The notes under the pieces are model-generated. The model did not search any database. It saw only the letters and a list, made by a program, of their open reading frames with translations, and was not told the origin of the DNA. A stretch of 43,462 nt of DNA from the NCBI GenBank assembly GCA_947626935.1, contig CANQUD010000017.1, positions 1 to 43,462 on the forward strand. Direction: 5' to 3'. Origin of the DNA: an uncultured Clostridia bacterium (lineage in GTDB: Bacteria; Bacillota; Clostridia; Christensenellales; Borkfalkiaceae). The position numbers were made by a program, and so were the translations under genes. Of this stretch, positions 39,746 to 43,462 are shown piece by piece (the stretch's first letter is position 1; every line of letters begins with the position of its first letter).

Positions 39746-40176
39746 CCCAACTCCTTCACCATGACGACGGCGTCCTCGCCGTCGGGATAATAGCGCGTTC
39801 TGCAATGAAGTCCGCGGAAACCGCTCTTGAGATAGAGAATCTGCGCGGGGGAATTGGAGACGCGGACTTCCAGAAAGACCTTTTTGACCTTCCGCTTCTT
39901 CGCGATCCGAAGGAGTTCTTCCATGATTTGGGTCCCCCGTCCGCAGCGGCGGTACATTTCGCTCACCGCGACGAGTTCGATCTCCGCCTCGTCCAGCGTG
40001 ATGCTCATTCCGCCGTAGGCGGTGACGTTCCCGTCCTCTTCCAAGAGAACGCCCACAAAGCGATCGGAAAGAAAGGAATCGGCGAGCATGCGCCGCGTCC
40101 ACGGGTCCGAAAAGCATTCCGCTTCGATGGATACGATCTCATCGAGATCGTTGAGTTTCCAAGCTCTCAAACTCAT
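39742..40176 (-). CDS. rimI: Ribosomal-protein-alanine N-acetyltransferase
   Basis: This 144-aa GNAT enzyme has the acetyl-CoA motif RRCGRG at 76-81 and the C-terminal NSPAQILYLKSGF typical of RimI. It N-acetylates proteins, classically ribosomal protein S18. The start ATG at 40176 overlaps the tsaB stop (ATGA) and has the SD CGGAGG. RimI next to tsaB and tsaE is a common order in Firmicutes. Confidence 0.88.
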   Translation of the reverse strand: MSLRAWKLNDLDEIVSIEAECFSDPWTRRMLADSFLSDRFVGVLLEEDGNVTAYGGMSITLDEAEIELVAVSEMYRRCGRGTQIMEELLRIAKKRKVKKVFLEVRVSNSPAQILYLKSGFRGLHCRTRYYPDGEDAVVMVKELG

Positions 40177-40775
40177 CTTCCTTCCTCCGCATTGGACTTT
40201 CGGAGATACACCGCCTCGAGTTCCGCACAGGGCTTTGCGTCCTTTCCGAGCGCTTCCGCCGCCGAAAGGAGTCCCTTCGCCGCGGAGACGTCCCTTCCGC
40301 CGAGCAATTCCCCGTCCCCCGAGATCGGCGCATAGCCCGCCCCGATCCACGCTCTTGCGTCCTCTTCGGACAGATAGCGGGCGGGAGAGACGGCTTTGAC
40401 GCCGTCATAGGGACAGGCGTAGAAATAGCCGTGTCCCGCGTCCGCAAGACAAAGATGCTTTCCGCTCCCTTCAGCATATGCGAGGCAGTCGAAGGAAGTG
40501 ACGGCAAGGGCGGGCTTCTCCGCCGCCGTGCACAGCCCCTTGACGGTGGCGATGCCGATGCGGATCCCCGTGAACGACCCCGGTCCGACGACGCATGCGA
40601 GGAAGTCGCAGTCCTTGAGGGAAAGGGACGCCCCTTTCATGGCGCGGTCCACTTCGTCCATGAGACGGACGGAGTGCTGCATGGCGCAGTCGGGAAGATC
40701 GGTGATGACCGTTTTCTCCCCCTTCGCAATGACGAGGAGCCGCTTTGTGCTCGTATCGATCGCAAGAAATTTCAA
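40173..40775 (-). CDS. tsaB: tRNA threonylcarbamoyladenosine biosynthesis protein TsaB
   Basis: This 200-aa protein is a partner of TsaD in making t6A37 on ANN-decoding tRNAs. LAIDTST (4-10) and GPGSFTGIRIG (64-74) are the family motifs. It is a scaffold and dimerisation partner, not catalytic by itself. The start is TTG at 40775, overlapping the tsaE stop (TTGA), with SD GGGAGA. An in-frame ATG to 40943 would lie wholly inside tsaE. Confidence 0.88.
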   Translation of the reverse strand: MKFLAIDTSTKRLLVIAKGEKTVITDLPDCAMQHSVRLMDEVDRAMKGASLSLKDCDFLACVVGPGSFTGIRIGIATVKGLCTAAEKPALAVTSFDCLAYAEGSGKHLCLADAGHGYFYACPYDGVKAVSPARYLSEEDARAWIGAGYAPISGDGELLGGRDVSAAKGLLSAAEALGKDAKPCAELEAVYLRKSNAEEGR

Positions 40776-41173
40776 AACCGTATCTCCCTGCCCGCCGCCG
40801 TTTTGACGATCTCCACGCGCTTGACGCCGTCGGGGAGAAGGGACGCGATGTTTTCGCTCCATTCCACGAGACAGACGCCCGAGCCGAAATATTCCTCGAA
40901 TCCGAGCGCACGGGCATAGTCCTCGGACGGAACACGGTAACAATCGAAATGATAGAGCGGGATCTCTCCCTCATAGCTGTTGATATAGGCGTAAGTGGGG
41001 CTTGTCACTTCCGAGGAGACGCCCAGTCCCCGCGCAATGCCCTTTGCGAGGACGGTCTTGCCCGCCCCCATTTCGCCGATGAGGAGCACCGTATCGCCCG
41101 CACGGAGCGTCTTTGCGAACGCTTCCGCCCACGCGAGCGTCTCCTCTTCCGAATGTGAAACAAAAACAGCCAT
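40772..41173 (-). CDS. tsaE: tRNA threonylcarbamoyladenosine biosynthesis ATPase TsaE
   Basis: This 133-aa P-loop ATPase of the t6A pathway has Walker A GEMGAGKT (33-40), then SPTYAYIN and HFDCYR, and LVEWSEN. It works with TsaB and TsaD in the t6A complex. It is the first gene of the six-gene operon tsaE-tsaB-rimI-hydrolase-murF-ddl. No SD precedes the ATG at 41173, and the promoter's start point falls at or just before the ATG, so a leaderless mRNA is expected. Confidence 0.92.
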   Translation of the reverse strand: MAVFVSHSEEETLAWAEAFAKTLRAGDTVLLIGEMGAGKTVLAKGIARGLGVSSEVTSPTYAYINSYEGEIPLYHFDCYRVPSEDYARALGFEEYFGSGVCLVEWSENIASLLPDGVKRVEIVKTAAGREIRF

Positions 41174-41181
41174 ACACGGAC

Positions 41182-41210
41182 ATTATACCGCATATGGCTG
41201 CAGTTTGCAA
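41182..41210 (-). promoter_or_regulatory. Promoter of the tsaE operon, leaderless type
   Basis: TTGCAA (41205-41210), a 17-bp spacer and TATAAT (41182-41187). The expected start point, 41175-41173, coincides with the tsaE start codon. Confidence 0.65.
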
Positions 41211-41286
41211 GAAAATTAAAAATGAAAAATGAAAAATTGTAGTGAGGTGAATTTAGAATACGTTGCCCATTCCCTTGATCCCCCTC

Positions 41287-41402
41287 CTACTTCGCGCTAC
41301 GCGCTACTTCGCGGCTATGCCGCTCGTGCCGCCCTTCGACGACATAAAGAACGTGCGGGCGGGGCGTGCCGCGCTTGGTGCAATAAGAGTTCTCGCGGGG
41401 CG
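41287..41402. repeat. 116-bp dispersed repeat, copy A
   Basis: Nearly identical (about five mismatches) to 43217-43332. It contains internal palindromes such as TTCGCGGCTATGCCGC and is flanked by the short inverted CTCCTAC/GTAGGAG. It fills most of the gap 41174-41449, and no gene is supported in it. Confidence 0.8.
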
Positions 41403-41449
41403 GGAGAGGAGTAGGAGATGGGTCACCGCCGCCCATTCGGCGTTTGTCG

Positions 41450-41770
41450 TCACATTGATTCAAATTCAAGATAGTTGATGTAATCGGTCCCGCCGTAAAG
41501 AACGCGCAGGACCGTCACCGTTCTCTCGTCGGCACGGTAAAAGAGGAGATAATTTTCCACGACGACCCGACGGATATTGGTGTCCGGCATGTAGGTCCAC
41601 CGCACCTTTTCACCCTCAAAGGGGAAGTCTTTCAGGCGCTCCATGGCACCGAGAAGCCGACGCAAGAGGTTGTTTGCCGCATCGGGCGCATGCAAATTTT
41701 CGCCGATATATGTGCTGATTTCGTCGAGATCGCGAAGCACGCGTGGCGCGACCGTGAGCTTACAGGCCAT
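41450..41770 (-). CDS. RelE/ParE-family toxin
   Basis: This 106-aa protein has the RelE/ParE fold pattern: LTVAPRVLRDLDEISTYI helix, GAMERLKDFPFEG, RRVVVENYLLFYRAD and VTVLRVLYGGTDY strands. RelE-type toxins cleave mRNA at the ribosome and ParE types poison gyrase. The sequence does not decide which. Its start at 41770 overlaps the antitoxin's end by 11 bases, typical of a type II toxin-antitoxin pair. Confidence 0.88.
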   Translation of the reverse strand: MACKLTVAPRVLRDLDEISTYIGENLHAPDAANNLLRRLLGAMERLKDFPFEGEKVRWTYMPDTNIRRVVVENYLLFYRADERTVTVLRVLYGGTDYINYLEFESM

Positions 41771-42020
41771 ACTTTTTTCTCACTTTTGCGGAAAATTCCT
41801 CAAACGACAGTCCCTTACCGCTCTTGACCTCGTCCTCGCTCTCCTTTAAGTCGCGGAAGAGGCGGATCTCCGCAAACATGGCATTGTAGACGTCCATGCT
41901 CATGAGCACCATGTCGCCGTATCCGTTTTTGGTGACGAAGATAGGCTCGCGCGAAGTTCTGCAACGCTCGGAGATCAACGTCGTGTCCTTTAAGTCCCGA
42001 ATCGGAATAATTTGTGCCAT
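41760..42020 (-). CDS. Phd/YefM-family antitoxin
   Basis: This 86-aa protein has an N-terminal DNA-binding part like Phd/YefM (MAQIIPIRDLKDTT, then PIFVTKNGYGDMVLMSMDVY) and a charged C-terminal tail that would wrap the toxin. The start ATG at 42020 has the SD GGAGGG. The open frame to 42164 crosses the promoter. It should repress its own operon through the inverted repeat at the -10. Confidence 0.88.
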   Translation of the reverse strand: MAQIIPIRDLKDTTLISERCRTSREPIFVTKNGYGDMVLMSMDVYNAMFAEIRLFRDLKESEDEVKSGKGLSFEEFSAKVRKKYGL

Positions 42021-42041
42021 TTTTCTGCCCTCCAATTCTAA

Positions 42042-42080
42042 TGTGGGATAATTATACCACATATATTCGCCCCTGTCAAG
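42042..42080 (-). promoter_or_regulatory. Promoter and operator of the toxin-antitoxin operon
   Basis: TTGACA (42075-42080), a 17-bp spacer and TATAAT (42052-42057). ATGTGG/CCACAT (42042-42047 and 42058-42063) form an inverted repeat spanning the -10, a likely autorepression site. Confidence 0.75.
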
Positions 42081-42100
42081 CGTTCTTTTATTTTTATTCT

Positions 42101-42853
42101 TTATGACCAAAGAAAATATCTTAAAAGCGCAAAGAGCACGAGAAGCAAGACGACTGCAACACATGAGAGCGTAACAATGAGATCACGCCGCTTCGCGACG
42201 GATTCCTTTCCCGCTTTCGGTTCAAGCCTCTCGCCCATGCGGTTGATGAGACGGGAGATATGCTTGTATACGATAAGGGTCATAATGCTTGCGATAAGAC
42301 AACGCATCGCGTTGAAGGGCAAAACGGAAACCCAAAGATAAAAATTATAGAATGTCTCCTGTGTGATGGATGGAAACAGAATTCTCATCATGTTGAGCAG
42401 TATCTCCCAATTTCCGTGAAACATTACAAACACATAGAATGGGATAAGGATAAGCCAATTCGTTAAAATTGCCACTGCGATCGACGACAGAGAGCCGACG
42501 GCAAGGGAAAGGAGCGCCCCCTTGAATGTGCGGTTGTGCTTGTAGATGAACCCTGCCGGGATCACAAAACCGAAACCGATGAGAAGATTTGCGAGTTCCC
42601 CGACAAACATGCTGCCCGTTCCCTTGCACACAAGGCGGACAAGCAGTTTGATGACGACGATGATACACCCCGAAACGGGTCCCATGGCAAACGTTCCGAT
42701 AAAGAGCGGAATGTCGGAAAGGTCATATTCGAGAAATCCCGGAAATGCGAATGGCAACGAAAAACTGAATACATGCAACAGCCCGGCAAGTGCGCCGAAG
42801 AGTGCGATCATTGTGATTCGCGTTGTGCTGAAAAAAGTGCGGCTTTCCTTCAT
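42101..42853 (-). CDS. ribU: Riboflavin ECF transporter substrate-binding subunit
   Basis: This 250-aa membrane protein of the RibU family is the S-component of an energy-coupling-factor transporter that binds riboflavin. Motifs are LPFAFPGFLEYDLSDIPLFI (about 36-55) and VGELANLLIGFGF, with about six membrane helices. A charged segment and an extra C-terminal membrane helix (about 225-248) extend beyond the usual length. The start ATG at 42853 has the SD AGAGGTG. It follows an FMN riboswitch, so its expression should be off when FMN is plentiful. The EcfA/T energising subunits are not in the window. Confidence 0.9.
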   Translation of the reverse strand: MKESRTFFSTTRITMIALFGALAGLLHVFSFSLPFAFPGFLEYDLSDIPLFIGTFAMGPVSGCIIVVIKLLVRLVCKGTGSMFVGELANLLIGFGFVIPAGFIYKHNRTFKGALLSLAVGSLSSIAVAILTNWLILIPFYVFVMFHGNWEILLNMMRILFPSITQETFYNFYLWVSVLPFNAMRCLIASIMTLIVYKHISRLINRMGERLEPKAGKESVAKRRDLIVTLSCVAVVLLLVLFALLRYFLWS

Positions 42854-42894
42854 AAAGAACACCTCTGAAATGATTTTCGGATATTCTTTGAAAG

Positions 42895-42918
42895 AAAAAA
42901 GCCCGTAAAATACGGGGC
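42895..42918 (-). terminator. Attenuator terminator of the FMN riboswitch
   Basis: A short GC-rich stem (CCCGTA/TACGGG) with a small loop is followed by TTTTTT on the minus strand, between the riboswitch and ribU. It is the likely switching element. Confidence 0.85.
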
Positions 42919-42929
42919 TTTTCAAACTC

Positions 42930-43040
42930 TTCTTTTCTCATCCGGACTATACCGTCGGTACGGGAATTGCACCCGTTCGGTCCCAGAGGGATTCGCAGAC
43001 TTTACTGCCGGTGGAGACTTTCACTCCGCCCCAAAGAATA
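42930..43040 (-). ncRNA. FMN riboswitch (RFN element)
   Basis: On the minus strand the conserved RFN segments appear in order: GGGGCGGAGTGAAAGTC, CACCGGCAGTAAAG, GACCGAACGGGTG, CCCGTACCGACGGTA, and AGTCCGGATGAGA. The element lies between a consensus promoter and the ribU attenuator. Confidence 0.97.
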
Positions 43041-43053
43041 TTCGATCGCAGTC

Positions 43054-43082
43054 ATTATAGCGCCGCTTTCCGCCGATGTCAA
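43054..43082 (-). promoter_or_regulatory. Consensus promoter of the riboswitch-ribU unit
   Basis: TTGACA (43077-43082), a 17-bp spacer and TATAAT (43054-43059). Confidence 0.85.
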
Positions 43083-43142
43083 GTATTTTCTTGCCAACGA
43101 GAAAAGTTCATGTCGCATGGGTCTGCGCGGCGTCTGTTCCTG

Positions 43143-43342
43143 TACGTCATTCCGCCCCGCGCGATACGTCATTCCGAACAAAGTGAGGAATCTCGACTTT
43201 GAGATTTCTCGCTACGCTACTTCGCGCTACGCGCTACTTCGCGGCTATGCCGCTCGTGCCGCCCTTCGACGCCATAAAGAACGTGCGGGCGGGGCGTGCC
43301 GCGCTTGGAGCAATAAGAATTCGCGCGGGGCGAAATGACGTA
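43143..43342. mobile_element. 200-bp MITE-like element with 22-bp terminal inverted repeats
   Basis: The ends 43143-43164 and 43321-43342 are inverted copies with one mismatch, beginning TACGTCATT and running into CGCCCCGCGCGA. It has no coding capacity. Its inner part contains the 116-bp repeat (copy B, 43217-43332) also found at 41287-41402. TA at both ends is compatible with Tc1/mariner-type target duplication. Confidence 0.7.
43217..43332. repeat. 116-bp dispersed repeat, copy B
   Basis: It matches copy A at 41287-41402 over its whole length with about five differences, and lies inside the MITE-like element. Confidence 0.8.
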
Positions 43343-43356
43343 GTAGAGGACGTTAT

Positions 43357-43386
43357 CCCCCCCACCACCCGCTGCGCGGGAGCCTC
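43357..43386. repeat. C-rich repeat, copy 2 (partial)
   Basis: Thirty bases identical to the complement of the right end of the repeat at 36066-36186. It continues into unassigned sequence to the window edge, so only part may be visible. Confidence 0.6.
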
Positions 43387-43462
43387 TTTGGGCGGCAGGG
43401 ACCGCCGCAAAGCCCGTCGCGCCTGCCAGCGCTCCTGTCGCGGCGCAGCTCACAGCCCACTG

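Noticed and set aside
43217-43453. 78-codon minus-strand ORF at the right edge
   Set aside because: Most of it is the complement of the dispersed repeats. The first 20 codons near the edge could be the end of a real gene, but too little is visible.

Overview
The window looks like chromosome from an uncultured Gram-positive Firmicute of the Clostridia type. Evidence: strong Shine-Dalgarno (SD) sequences, many near-consensus TTGACA/17 bp/TATAAT promoters, an FMN riboswitch ahead of a ribU-type ECF transporter, a lipobox lipoprotein, and a tsaE-tsaB-rimI-murF-ddl housekeeping operon. GC-rich palindromic dispersed repeats fill the gaps between genes on the right. I cannot name the species.

Positions 1-21,600 are an accessory defence island, nearly all on the minus strand. 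From high to low coordinates it holds: an RHH-WYL regulator (plus strand) divergent from an FtsH-like AAA+ protein that has lost its zinc site; a small unknown gene under a fourfold 8-bp repeat; a type III restriction-modification (R-M) operon (18,615-14,185); a 3' fragment of tRNA-Gln with direct and inverted repeats (an integration-site scar); a RloA/RloB (AbiL-like) pair; an AAA/DUF4143 ATPase; a second type III R-M operon (10,291-1,557) that ends with a 114-aa unknown and a very AT-rich 1,072-aa protein with a nuclease-like N-terminus; and a sigma/HTH-like protein.

The most striking observation is that both type III R-M operons begin with the same 31-aa, purely acidic micro-ORF. It sits under the same extended -10 promoter and the same 27-bp palindrome at identical spacing. 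Both operons also share a second internal extended -10 promoter before the methylase gene. The two cassettes are therefore paralogous modules with a common control region, attached to different restriction subunits and different methylase recognition regions. A related half-site recurs in the DUF4143 promoter.

Positions 21,650-35,900 carry surface or envelope genes: a frameshifted secreted MBG-repeat protein, a membrane-anchored unknown, a phosphodiesterase-family protein, a DUF2779 nuclease-like protein and a 1,972-aa lipoprotein. Positions 36,300-41,200 form a tightly overlapped operon tsaE-tsaB-rimI-hydrolase-murF-ddl whose promoter predicts a leaderless mRNA. Positions 41,450-43,100 carry a Phd/RelE-type toxin-antitoxin pair and the riboswitch-controlled riboflavin transporter. 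The right end is a 200-bp MITE-like element and related repeats.
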